A model generated the notes under the pieces. The model ran no database searches and was not told where the DNA came from. It saw nothing but the letters and a program-made list of their open reading frames with translations. From positions 43,501-107,500 of the forward strand of contig QVRM01002165.1 of the NCBI GenBank assembly GCA_003439945.1: a DNA stretch of 64,000 nucleotides, written 5' to 3'. This DNA comes from Dermanyssus gallinae. Taxonomy: Eukaryota > Arthropoda > Arachnida > Mesostigmata > Dermanyssidae. Positions 42,960 through 54,020 of the stretch are shown here, piece by piece (position 1 is the stretch's first letter; every line of letters starts with the position of its first letter). The position numbers and the translations under genes are program-made.

Positions 42960-43836
42960 TGTGCCATTTCTTATATTATATTATCGTTATTTAATAGCTA
43001 AAATTTCGTCTTTAATCAAACACAGAGTGCGGCGTTTGTCGACAAGCTATCGAAAATTGAAAGTGCCCCCTTCAACACTGTTCTCAATTCATGTACTGCC
43101 TACTGCCTGGCACGGTCTGCCGTTCGAGCAACTCTTACATACCATCCGCTCGATCGTATCGCCAGCAAACAATGCGATACAACTCTGCTGCCGGTGCGCA
43201 GATGCTGGCAGAGCAATAGATATCGTCAGAAAGTTGAGTCCCGAGAGAAGCGGCCTGAATCTGCCACGAGCATTCAGACAATTTGTCTTTGGCCTCTCTA
43301 CGCGGGGGCTGACGTTGCCCTGACGTTGCCCATTGGATCCTCTCACGTACAGCGGCAGCGTTGGTTTAACACGACGGTATTCCTGCTCAAACAGCTGCCC
43401 AGGCAGATCTAATGATCTGCCTATTCGCCTTGTAGAAAGGGCGTCAATGATGATGATGATGATGGTGGTGGCGTTGTTGGTATTGTTGGTGATGATGATG
43501 GTATTGTTGTTGCCGTTGATGATGATAGTGTGATTGTGCCCCTCTGTGAAAATGTCCGTTAGCAGTCGTAGACGAATACTAAAGTAGCTCTGTTCCGAGG
43601 TGCAAGGTAAATCCGTCAAGGCTTACTGTAAATGTTGCCCAAATGTTCTTACACTCCAACAGATATACGACACAGAACGTTTCTCTAATCATTTTCGATT
43701 AGGCGGATTTACTCCTCAGTTTCTTCCTCGTTCCCGAGAGAATGCCTTCTTCTCTATGCCGAACGCACGCCACTGTACAGCAATCCTAATCCCAGATGAA
43801 GAAACAGTCGCTTGGTTGGTCCCGAGGTCGTACGTT

Positions 43837-43837
<1 letters not shown>
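42960..43837. other. No recognisable gene; GAT/GTT-type triplet tract
   Basis: A GATGATGGT-type tract lies at 43,445-43,530. The 176-codon minus frame (43,619-43,089) owes its poly-Asn/Thr part to that tract and shows no domain. Confidence 0.35.

Positions 43838-43882
<45 letters not shown>
43838..43882. repeat. (TA)n array at the 3' end of element J
   Basis: About 45 bases of TA directly follow the minus-strand 3' end of element J. Confidence 0.9.
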
Positions 43883-43890
<8 letters not shown>

Positions 43891-44199
43891 TAATTCAGAC
43901 ATGGTATATTTACGAAGCTGCATACATTCACATGCTTAAGTTCTCGTTACGGTACAAGGGTGTGGAGATAAACAGAGCAAAATAAGATAATAAAAACAGA
44001 GGTTAATACCTATACCATATAATATAATATAATTGGCGTAGGTAATAACCTACGCCAATCATGTGGTATAGGTACTAACACACAAGGCAAATAAACACAC
44101 TGAGCTATAACTTGATAGACAACTAAAAACTGTAAATTAGACCATCGCCCTAAATAAATACCCTTTTTCAGTCATGTATTCTAATTTAAAAGCCATGTT

Positions 44200-46024
44200 T
44201 TGACGTCTCGGGTAAAACAGGTCCGGGACCTCGAGTAACGGATTTTATGTAGGATACCCTCCCACACTACGCGCAGTCTGTATACAAAAGATTGGATGCT
44301 AGATCTTTTCTGTACGTGAGGTATCACAAAAGTCGTAGCCCGTCGCGAGGTTTATTGCCGCTGAGGAACTAGAGGGAAGGCAACCTCAGCAACGACTGAT
44401 CTTGAAGCCGAACGTAGCTACTTAGAGACGATACAGCGAATCGATGGATAAGATCTTATAAGTACACTATAGATCTCTAACAGATAGGCTACGTCTCATC
44501 TAAAATATAGCCCTCAGAGCATCGTTTGCATTACCTGAGCCCGATGCAGAGAATTATCATAACCACCTCCCCACAAGAGAATGCCGTACGTGAGTACCGG
44601 CACCAACGGCGTTTTGTTGATCAATATCAGACCATCCAACGGAACTCTTATACGACGCAAACGGCGCAAGACCGTTATAACTGCATAACATTTGGCTGTG
44701 ATATCATCAACATGAGCACGCTAGAGTGAGGCTAGTCTTGCTAGCATTAACCACAAGGACGAAATGATTAAAGATTTTGATCACCTCCTTCACTTGGAGT
44801 AGTGAGCGCGTTATATCGAGGGCTGGAGAGTCAACCCTAAATAAAAGTGAAGTGTCACCGGCAAGAGCTCTATCGGTTTACCAATGTTATATTTTTCTAA
44901 TTTTATATATGACGGACAGACTTCTACCTAAAGGATATAAATGAATTAAACCACTCGACTGTACTTGCAGAACATCTACGGCTCTACAAGATTTGAAGAT
45001 TGAAGAAATGGCAAACGCAACTGAATTCCGCGGTGACGTCGAGCGTCCAGAGGTGAATCGTCGTTGATGGAAATTTAGTGCAAGTCACAGAATCGTCAAA
45101 CTGCCAGAGATGCGCGAGCACCAGGCCCGTGGACTGACCGTGACGAAATCCAAATTGATTAGGCGATAGAAAACTGCAGGATTCGAGGAAGCGTTCTAGC
45201 TCCAAGAGAGCAAGCTTCTCGAATAGCTTTGAAATGCAGTCAACCAGGCTGATAGGTCGGTAGCTTTTAAGCTCCGCAACGTCGCCTTTCTTTTTGTAAA
45301 TAGGTGTAACAAAAGAGCGAGAAGATAACAACAGGGAAATAGTCCGAGAATGACAACGTATTTAAAACTGCTGGTCGAATTTTAGGAAATGTTGACCAGC
45401 CCCTAACTGCAATATTATCAAGGCATTTGGTTTGAAAAAGAGATCTTGTGACACGATCGATGAGATGCATTACGTCGTTGCTAGTGAAGAAGAAAGGGGG
45501 TTCAACGGCAGGGGGCTAGCGAGCAAGATGACGTTTCAGTCACCAAGGAGCAAACACGGAAGTAAAGAATTAGATAGTAGATTTATTATATAATAGATCA
45601 AAGAGAGCATCCTTGTGTAGAGTACTACTCGAGTAAAACCCAATGATATAACTTGCAAACTCGGACCCTTTCTGAAGATGTATACGAAGAGCTTGAACAC
45701 ACTTGAGCCTTGATAGGCTACTTAGCGTTAGCGTAGATACAATCGCACAGGCGGTACGAACATAAATTCTGACACCGCCTCCAAGCTGAGGCGTTTTACG
45801 ACTGGCGTCACTAAGCTGAAGCCGTCAATCCAAAACAGAGGGGCATCGATATTGTTAGGCCAAGTCTCGCTTATTACTGCTACATCTACGGATGACCACT
45901 CATCACAGAGTACGCTGCTCAAGTGCTCGTGTTGCCCCGATCTTTTTAATCCCTCTGTGCCCGCATTGAGATGTAATATTGTAAATGAGCTAGTCAGGGG
46001 GGAGGGTCGTACCAGTCCTCGCAA
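44200..46024 (-). pseudogene. Element J ORF2 (endonuclease plus reverse transcriptase) pseudogene
   Basis: The endonuclease opening is at 46,024-45,728, with FTILHLNAGTEGL and VDVAVISETWPNN, typical of the first two EN blocks. RT blocks lie at 45,331-44,984: VTPIYKKKGDVAELKSYRPI, SLVDCISKLFEKL and LSPNQFGFRHGQST, then the damaged F-x-D block LDVTAEFSCV. The thumb near 44,700-44,550 reads LRRLRRIRVPLDG and PVLTYGILLWGG. Near 44,290-44,200 the usual terminal FTRDVKTWLLN occurs. The catalytic YADD block is not readable. The enzyme would nick DNA and reverse transcribe, but this copy is dead. Confidence 0.75.
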
Positions 46025-46099
46025 CTAGAAATATTAGAACAGCTTCATAGAACAGAGAGAATAAAATCAAGCACTAAAAATAGTAAGAGAGAGTCAATT

Positions 46100-47491
46100 C
46101 AAGCAGATAAGAATTCGTACCCTTAGATTACAAGTGCTGATAAAAGCGGAGAGATCGTCGCAAAGAATCTACTCAGACGAGCCGCAGCCTTCGAACAGAT
46201 GGCTTTAAAAATTGAGAGGTTGAATAATTGCAGGAAGTCGCTTGATCTTGGTAAGTACTGTCTTTTTGGGGTTTTCCGGCCCTCTCAGCAGAGATGACGT
46301 CCGTTGATAGGAGTTTGTTGGTTTCTTCTTCGATTGCATGGGCTTTTTCGAGGAGATCTCTGAAATTCCAGGCAGATTCACACAAACTTCGGAACCTGAA
46401 GAAGTCTTCACGACTAGGGACCGGACCACAGCTGCGTAGAAGGCCTTAGCGGGGCCCGTTCAACTAGAAGACATGTCTTAATTTATAATTTCGCAAGTTC
46501 GAAGAGACCGCTGATTGAGACGGATGCGGCCTTTTACAGTTTACACATCGAGGTGCGTTCTTGCAACTAGCCATAATATAGCCCGGCAGACCGCACCACT
46601 TACACAACAGGACTCTTTCGACAGGTGGCGGCCGTGAGCCCAAGCCTCAGGCAATTATAACAGGCACTGGGAGCTTTGGCGTGAAGGACAACCTTATGAC
46701 TCTTGATCGCCAAAAACATCTCGGGGCGGTAATTTATTAAACTGCAAGATTACGCCGGTCCGTAGGTACCACAATAGTCTCCTCATCGCGCTTCCTTATT
46801 CCAATTTTGCCACTGTGACACCGACATACTTAAGAGCAGACGTGATATCCTGCTCGGGAAAGTCTTTATCCACGTCAGGAATTCTAGCTCTGTAACAGCC
46901 TAGATCATGACTTTTTACTAATACAGGCAGAACTGAACCATACATGGCAGAAGCTTAATTTTGTTTCTGGCTTGCAAATCGGAAAAATGTCGATGCAGGT
47001 CAGCGCAGAGCGCTAATAAATTTTCATCGAGTGGTTCAGTGACCTGCACTAAATTTCCATCAACGACCCGATCAGCCCGGCGTCCGATGACGACTTTGAA
47101 GATACATTATTCCACACACTGTCCATACTCGGAAGATCTAATAGCGCCGATCTATTTTTCAAAGTATCAAATCTCGTAGCAGTATTTTTATTCACAACCG
47201 TCATCCAACCATTTTCTGTTCGAAGGCCGTCGGAGTATTAACTGCGTTAGACTCAATGATAACTTCGCTATTCGAGCCCGAACCAGTTGGCTCATTAAGG
47301 TACGGCGCCGTCACATTTTGATCATCCGTGGCCTCCATAGGATCGTCACTCAAGGCGCGGGTACCACCACTCGCCTCTCTTTTTTCTCTCTCTTGGACGA
47401 CGGAATCACGCTCCCAATCACCATGATTGAGGGCGAGTGGAAAGAGCGAGAGGCAGTAGGATATTGCTGACAACTCTGCAAAAACCGACAC
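46100..47491 (-). pseudogene. Element J ORF1 (Gag-like, zinc knuckles) pseudogene
   Basis: The first frame (47,491-47,201, 97 codons from an apparent start) is acidic and Ser/Thr-rich. After frame changes, the segment near 46,640-46,530 reads CKWCGLPGYIMASC and then CVNCKRPHPS. These are two CCHC-type knuckles of the kind that close Jockey ORF1 proteins, with one His missing. A third frame (46,429-46,173) follows. ORF1 proteins coat the element RNA. Several stops prevent expression. Confidence 0.65.
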
Positions 47492-47870
47492 AAGATGTTT
47501 TTAAACAGAAAGCCGTGGCGCCACACCGATGAAAGACAGCTGGTATGTCGTCACTGCACTGACAGATACTTAGGCACGTTGAATCAGCTGGCCAGTCAAT
47601 CTATTCTGCCCATGGCGTTAATTTGCAGAACAAAAACATGGCACGACGGAACCGAGACACAATTAACTCTACACGTAGAAGCCGTCACTTTAGGAAGCAC
47701 CTCACAAAGCGCCCAACACGCCCTGGCCAGCTCCAGTCGGAGCTCAGAGTGGAGTAGATCCGAATCAAACCAACGGCACATCCAACCGCTACCGCCGACT
47801 CGAGACAACACAGCACAAGGCGAGATTCGCTCAAAGCATGACCAAACAACTCGACGTTCGAACATCGAAT

Positions 47871-47873
<3 letters not shown>
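47492..47873. other. No recognisable feature
   Basis: A 141-codon plus frame (47,495-47,920) is open largely because it runs into the TA array. It has no motif. It may be the 5'UTR of element J on the opposite strand. Confidence 0.35.
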
Positions 47874-47917
<44 letters not shown>

Positions 47918-47921
<4 letters not shown>

Positions 47922-48329
47922 TTTTCGATTCAATTTAGACATGGTTTATTTACGGGACTGCATAAATTCACATGCTTAAGTTCTCGTTATGAAAAGTGGT
48001 ACAAGGGTTTGGGAATAAAAGGAGAAAAATAAGAAAATAAAAACAGAAGTTAAGACCTGTATTATAATATTGGCTATACTGACACACAAGGCAAAGGAGC
48101 ACACTGAGCCATAACTTGATAAACAATATAACTCGAAATGACAAGTAAAAACTAAAACATTAGATCATCGCCCTAAGTAAATTCCCTTTGTCCGTCATGT
48201 ATTCCTATTTAAAAGCCATATTTTGACGTCTCGGGTAAAACAGGTCAGGGACTTCGAGTGACGGATTTCATGCCGGATACTCTCCCACACGCCGGGCAGT
48301 CTATATACAAGAGATTGGGTACTACTACT

Positions 48330-48330
<1 letters not shown>
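47918..48330 (-). mobile_element. Element J, 3' end only
   Basis: The minus strand is colinear with 44,310-43,883. It includes the terminal protein segment with [15 protein letters not shown], an AATAAA (complement at 47,945-47,950) and a (TA)n array (47,874-47,917) following the 3' end. It lacks the 44,007-44,074 hairpin found in the other copy. Confidence 0.85.
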
Positions 48331-48387
<57 letters not shown>

Positions 48388-48409
48388 CAAGAGATTGGGT
48401 ACTACTACT

Positions 48410-48461
<52 letters not shown>

Positions 48462-48475
48462 CATATATATATATT

Positions 48476-48522
<47 letters not shown>

Positions 48523-48525
48523 ACA
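48304..48525. repeat. Duplicated 80-bp unit with expanding (TA)n
   Basis: The words acaagagattgggtactact and actcc followed by (TA)n occur at 48,307 and again at 48,387, exactly 80 bases apart. Each is followed by (TA)n. The array then continues to about 48,520. This is a tandem duplication that starts in the truncated end of element J. Confidence 0.85.
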
Positions 48526-48910
48526 TATACGAGTATATGTACTCGTCTACAAGGAGCACTGAATCCGATTCCGTCACCTCTCAACGCCACTACATAAGTT
48601 TAGCGCCCAGAAGTTAACTATGCGTTAGTTTCAGTGTATATTTATTATCGTTACGTAGAAGCTATAGGCAATAATACTTAGCACGTCATATGTATATATA
48701 TATATATATATATAGACCGGTCGCACCGGTAATTGTTAGTCACGGCGCTGCCTTGACTGATTATGTTGTTTCGCAGGCGGAGATAACTAAGTGTTATCAG
48801 GGACTCTACAAATTTCCGTCATTTTGCCTTTGAGGCCGTGAATAAAGTAAACGAGGCAGAGCCACGTGCAGGAAAATTTTTATACGGCAAATGCAACCTG
48901 TAGAGAGCTC
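48526..48910. other. No recognisable feature; short (TA)n
   Basis: A (TA)n run lies at 48,690-48,714. I see nothing else. Confidence 0.4.
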
Positions 48911-48919
48911 CAGTAAGCG

Positions 48920-49480
48920 GCACGGGCGAACACGCTTTGCCGTGCCGTTATAGCGCCGGGCGCAACTCAGGTAATTTTGCCATCAACGATGTGATCTTTC
49001 GCGCTTTTGACTCGGCCCACATTCCGACAGTAAAAGAATATGTCTGTCTCAGTCAGAATATCCAGCTGAGGCCGGACGGAACAATTTTCACCTTTTGGGC
49101 TCGTGGTCGTCTCCTCGCTTGGGTTGTTACGGTGTCATGTACACTGGCCAGAAACTACGTTTAAAACACGGGCCGAGAGGTGGGTGTATGCAAGGGCCCG
49201 ACTCGCCGAAAGCCGAAAGCCGAAAATTGACGAAGTACCAGGAGCTAGCGTCACAATTTATAGTTCAACTGATCACTATAGAGAATTTTGGCCCAATCGG
49301 ACCGAAGTCCATGAAATGTATCAGGGAACTGGGCCGGAGAGTCATCGCTGAAACTCAGGACCCTCGCGCTAGCGAATACCTGTTGCAGCACATATCTATC
49401 GAGAATCAGCGCGGCAACGCTGCAGCTGTGGAAGGGTCTCTTCCGTCAGCCATAGGGCGTCCGGAGAATCTGTAAGTGTA
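48920..49480 (+). mobile_element. RLE-type non-LTR retrotransposon, C-terminal endonuclease fragment (second lineage)
   Basis: This fragment is colinear with the last 180 residues of the 61-64 kb ORF. IQLRPDGTIFTFWARGRLL and then AWVVTVSCTLA correspond to [18 protein letters not shown] and [10 protein letters not shown]. After a frame change, KLTKYQELA, IRELGRRVIAET and then LLQHISIENQRGNAAAVEGS follow in order. The second catalytic acid of the restriction-like endonuclease (Asp in WDATV) is Val here. A (TAA)4 tract ends the element at about 49,500-49,513. The divergence is large, so this is a separate lineage. Confidence 0.75.
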
Positions 49481-49513
49481 ATCACCTTAATTGTTTGCTA
49501 ATAATAATAATAA

Positions 49514-51690
49514 ACGTTTAAATACCCACAAGAAAAAAACTACAGCATATTATGTGTTAAATACACTCTAAGTTATTTGGCGTATATAGATATATGTGTG
49601 AACATATGGATAAGTATCATTATTATTTTATCACCCATGACCCCACAGGATCGAACCACGTTATTTGATCTAAGCTCCAACTTCGCGATCAAGCTAATAA
49701 AGGACTAGGCGCGTTGCGGGATATTACACTTTGGCTCGATATATGACTAAAACTGAACCGTTTAAAATATTCTAAGCAAACTTAACGTAAAAAACGGAAC
49801 TTAACTTCTTAACAGACTTTATTTGATCGACTCGACTTGTGGCAGAGGAACATCAGAGTCGACCGCATTAAAGACTGCAGTATTGCCTCATAATTGAGGT
49901 CAACTTTGACCGCTTTCGTCCTGTCGCGGATCGCCAGCTGATGCTTGGAGCAGCCAGTAAAGGTCCGCCGTTAGTATAAAGAACATTTAAACTCTAGCTC
50001 GATAAGCAACGTAACAACGGGTTGTTGGCAGCGAGCATTGTCCAAACAAACACGAGAATATCGTGTTTGTTTAAACTGTAAGAAATCTTGTTTCGATCAG
50101 CCTGAGTTACAACTGAGGGGGGCGTTCGATGGCCGAACCTGCCGGTTGGAGAACCTTCCGCATCAGAAGTTCTTGGCGAAAACTCGTGACTTTGCACTGT
50201 GTCTAGCAAGTGGGCATTATTGTGTACATTGCATTTGTTACTTTACTGAATAAGAGTTCTGCTGCGATTATCTGAAGCGTCTTGCCATCGACGTCGTTGT
50301 CGCCATCGTTGCAACTGGCGAAGCTGTCGGTTTTTTTCAGGCCGGCCGGTACGCCAGGCAGATAAAGCAGCAGGTCTTCCCTAGGTGGGGGTACTTATAG
50401 CAGGCGGCGCTAGCAGAGTAGCGAAATGGACAGACGTTTTGCCGTTGTATTTTCAATTTTCTCTCGCTTCCGCAGTCTCTATTCCGGAAAGAATCGTAAG
50501 AAACACCTACACTACAAGAGCCGCTGGATTGAGACAGTTTACTCGCTGTATATATATATATATATATATATATTGAGAGAGAGATAGAGATAGAAAGAGA
50601 GATATAGGCAATAGATCCATGGTGGGCCTACTAAACCCACTGGCTGACCGCCAGCTAGCGGGTGTTTTCGGGCTCGACTTCCCGACCGCGAAAGAGCCTT
50701 GCCAGCAGATGAAGCGGGGCGACTCGCCAATGGGCGTGCGGAACGATACAATGAAGGCGACGAAATAGGTCGCAAGCAAAAGAAAGAGAAAGAGAGACGC
50801 TAGAGAGAGAGAGATAACTATGGGAAGGTAGGGGAGGAAACCGGACATAGCGGAAAATGGAAAGATTTTCCTACCTGCTGGGGAAAGAACAACCGAACGA
50901 GTAGGCGAACGTAAAGAGATCGAAAACTAAGCGCGTCGAGCAGCGTTCTCGCCCGAGCATTCCAGCCGAGTCGGGCCCCGACCGCATGACGCAAGCCGCC
51001 GCGGCACCGGCTCCAACAACAATAACGCCGACAACGACCGCATCCACAAGACGATAGGTTATGATGCTAGTTGGCACACACTACGCTAAAGCCAAGTGGC
51101 GACTGGTCAATCTCGAAAGCTGGATTTTACTTGGTCCGGCCTGAGAAGGCCTTGCTTTTCCTGTGCAGAACTTGACCCTGTTTACAGATTTAATGATTAT
51201 TTGATTGATTCATTATTCGCTCGGCATGTATACCTAATTACACATATCACCGACATGTCTGAATCTCCGCTTCCCCCAAGGCTGCACATTCTTTTACAAT
51301 ATGTTCAATACAATATGTTCGATTGACTCATTCCCTATTGCCCTACTCATTGCCCGCATGCTCGACATTCTGTATCCCCCCTTTATTTAGTTCTTTGTAT
51401 CATTGTATCCAACATTCCTGTTTTGGCATCTGCCAATAGTCCACCCGCTCTTGAATTATCGTATACCCATTTAATTCCGCCCCTTCCCCGCTTCTCCTTA
51501 CCATATATACCCGCTAAACTCTATCTGAAACATATCGCTAATTTTTATTGGCCTGTATGTAACTTGTCTACCCTCAATTTCACCATTTGCTCCGATACCC
51601 TTGCTCTTGCCCATTGCTGACTATTATACCCAATCTCCCTAGCTGAACTCTCCTCTGCGATCCTACTTCGTTTTGATCCTCAGTGCCGTC
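49514..51690. other. Unassigned; GA-rich and (TA)n tracts
   Basis: A (TA)n run at 50,549-50,573 is followed by GA-rich sequence (50,574-50,605 and 50,780-50,815). The region 50,280-51,080 is GC-richer. No domain-bearing frame is seen. A B-box-like word near 49,650 (minus) lacks a convincing tRNA fold. Confidence 0.35.
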
Positions 51691-51699
51691 TTTAACAGC

Positions 51700-52090
51700 T
51701 GCAGCTGTTTAACCCATTGTTTATTTGTGACATTTTTCTATCCTAATACTAAATCTTAGCTTACTTTGTTTCTCTTCTATTTGTATACATTTTGACACTC
51801 CCTCTATCCGCCCAAGAAACTCCCTGGCGCAATTCAAACGACAACCCAATGCAAATATTATGACTTTTCTTTGTAATGTTTTTAACTTATTTCCCAACAC
51901 CGCGCTGTGAACCAGAGAGGCATAAGCAATGGTGTCCTGACCGATGTGTCCTCTCGTCCATCCAACTTGACCCGTTTTGGAAGGAACAGTGCTCCTACGC
52001 TTTTCTTTTGTCCTGCTTCCTGCTTGAGATAGAAGCACAACATGGTCGATTGTGAAACAACTATTTCACCTATACATAAATTAAACAAAC
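51700..52090 (-). pseudogene. Reverse transcriptase C-terminal fragment, clade uncertain
   Basis: The minus-strand frame (52,038-51,721) reads TIAYASLVHSAVLGNKLKTL and QRKVIIFALGC, which resembles the RT thumb of R1-type elements (YGSxVW, LxxLQRxALxxxxG). It is followed by an EFLGRIEGVSKCIQIEE stretch in the position of the usual GVLPLDLxIEE. The match is loose and rests on spacing. Confidence 0.45.
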
Positions 52091-52879
52091 CGTCGTAAAA
52101 AACTCAGCTTTCCCTCAACGCCAGCTAGAAGATGCAACATGGTCGTTTGGAATGGTTTAGAAAAAAAATTAAAATAAATTTAAGTCTTATTATTAGCTTT
52201 CAGCTTCAGTAGCTTAAAATCAAAAGCCTACGCATTTTATGACAATCATTTTGATACCAAACCTATGATGATCCGATCTGTAGTAACTAAGATTTTTCAA
52301 ATGCCCGTCATGTGTTCATTTATCATTCCTAGAGAGGGAATCAGGGGGGTGCCAGAATCACCCGGGGTGTCAGTAATCACGGAAAGCCGGTAGATCTCAG
52401 TGTCCAACTAAAGGTGTCATTTAAAACAGAGTGACGTGCTTGTTGGCCTGCACCTAAGACGCACGACAGGCCATGATGGGCCACCGAGTTTACATAATCA
52501 CTCCAACGATATCAGTGGGGCATGACTAGGCCGAACCGCAGCCTGCACTTCCATGCGTCGTCGCCAAGCAAGGCTCTCTAATAACGTAACCGGAACGTTG
52601 AAAATCGAGGGGAGGTACACAAGGAAAATGCGGGGAAGGCGCTAGGTGCGGGAATACGGGAAAACACAAAGATGCAGGCCGACTGCCAAGACTTGGCGGC
52701 GACCTGCGTGGTCGCCCTTTTTGAAATCGACTCCTTCGTAGATGAGAAGGGACTAGAAGTGGGCTCTTAGGTATGCTCTCCACTTGGCGCATAGAGGCCA
52801 CGATTAGGGCAAGTGAACAAAGGCTTTGTATAGCGCATGGTACTTCCTGGTGGTCTTTCCACTGACGGTGGTAAATGAC
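52091..52879. other. No recognisable feature
   Basis: No domains or structured repeats are visible. Confidence 0.4.
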
Positions 52880-54020
52880 CTTCTGGCCTATAAAACCCTA
52901 GCACTAGCATCGGAGCCCGGACTGCGTGGTTAAGGATTGCAAAGCGGACGTACCGAGATGCTACGTTTGCGGGATAGATAGGCACGGACAGTTTGGCCTG
53001 CTTCTCCTATCAGAGCAGAAACTTAGGAGGCCCCGTATAGACGGTGTCTAGAGAAACAGGCACGACCAAAAAAGGAATCTCAAAAGCACCAGATGACAAC
53101 AGAAAGCGTATAACAACAAGGGGAGACAAGGAAAGGCATAACAGTTGCTAATGACCCCGAAGGCAACTAAACGTTCGCATGAAAGGGTCTTGAATCCGCC
53201 AAAGACGTTAAAGATCTTCTAGTCAAACCTAAACTGCTGCAAGCAACTAACGAAAGCGAAGGAAACCAAGGCGAGAGCGCGAAAGAAGGCCATACACCTG
53301 TTTGACGCCATTTTAATGTTTCATGACGGTGCATAAGCCACCTGTTTAATTTGCATACAAATATGCAAGAATATGAGCGAGGACAAAGCTGAATCAAGAA
53401 ATATGGCAGGGACACCTCTTCCAGGGCTTTGAAGAACTGCCAAGTGCTGCCGAGTCTGGAAGGATGGGGAGCAATCAGGGTTTATTGGGCTTATGAGTTT
53501 CACACTAGTCGTATAAGCTGCTAGTGACGCATTTGGATCATGCATTCTCGAAACCTATGCCCACTGACTACTAACTGGCTCTATTAGCAATGGAAGGGAC
53601 TCTATCAATCAGGCTTGCTAGTCGCAATGTCTAATTTGTTTTCCCGCCGTCTACTGTTTTTGCATTGCCGGCCTATGCAAAAGCAACAAAGACAACACCT
53701 AGCAGTTCCAGATCAGCCTTATCCACTACGCGATATCTAGGAAGTAGATTAAAAAGGCCCGTAAAACGAATGGTTCGATTACTCTGTAAACTGTAGGATA
53801 TACTGCACAGTAAACCGGGTTCAGAGGTAGGTCGCTAATCACATCAAAGTCAATGACCTTCTTGAAATCTTCAAGTATGGTCGGGAGGACTCCGCCCAGA
53901 ACGCCGTCATTTAGGTGCCAGGACTGCGTGGATAAGGATTACAAAGCGGAGGTACCAAGATGCTACGTTTGCGAGGTGGATAGGCATCACACAGACAGTT
54001 TGGTCTGCTTCCTTTATATG
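52880..54020 (+). repeat. Duplicated segment carrying a gag-type zinc-knuckle-like motif
   Basis: Two segments about 1 kb apart (52,905-53,005 and 53,918-54,015) are clearly homologous. In translation one gives CVVKDCKADVPRCYVCGIDR and the other CVDKDYKAEVPRCYVCEVDR, followed by H and a Cys-containing tail. This Cys-Cys-His-Cys spacing resembles retroelement ORF1/Gag knuckles. A 4-base word order and frame are kept between them. The intervening kilobase shows no domain. They may be two fragments of one element family or a local duplication. Confidence 0.45.

Larger units (their letters stand above)
43883..47491 (-). mobile_element. Element J: Jockey/CR1-like non-LTR retrotransposon, nearly complete but decayed
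   Basis: Parts appear in the canonical order on the minus strand. ORF1 with zinc knuckles (47.49-46.1 kb) comes first, then an endonuclease start (46.02-45.73 kb), RT blocks (45.33-45.0 kb), the RT thumb (44.70-44.50 kb), the C-terminal tail (44.3-44.2 kb) and the 3'UTR ending at a (TA)n array. Stops and frameshifts are frequent. A 5'-truncated sister copy of the last 410 bp sits at 48.33-47.92 kb. No target duplications could be identified. Confidence 0.75.

Noticed and set aside
43089..43619. 176-codon minus-strand frame
   Set aside because: Its central Asn/Thr/Ile part is the complement of a GATGATGGT tract. The flanks have no recognisable motif.
47495..48617. Plus-strand frames with Tyr-Ile runs (YIYIYI) here and at many other places
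   Set aside because: These are translations of (TA)n arrays, not proteins.
49640..49720. Possible tRNA on the minus strand (B-box-like GGTTCGATCC)
   Set aside because: The arm around the B box does not pair as a T stem, and the A box is not convincing. It may be a degraded tRNA-like repeat.
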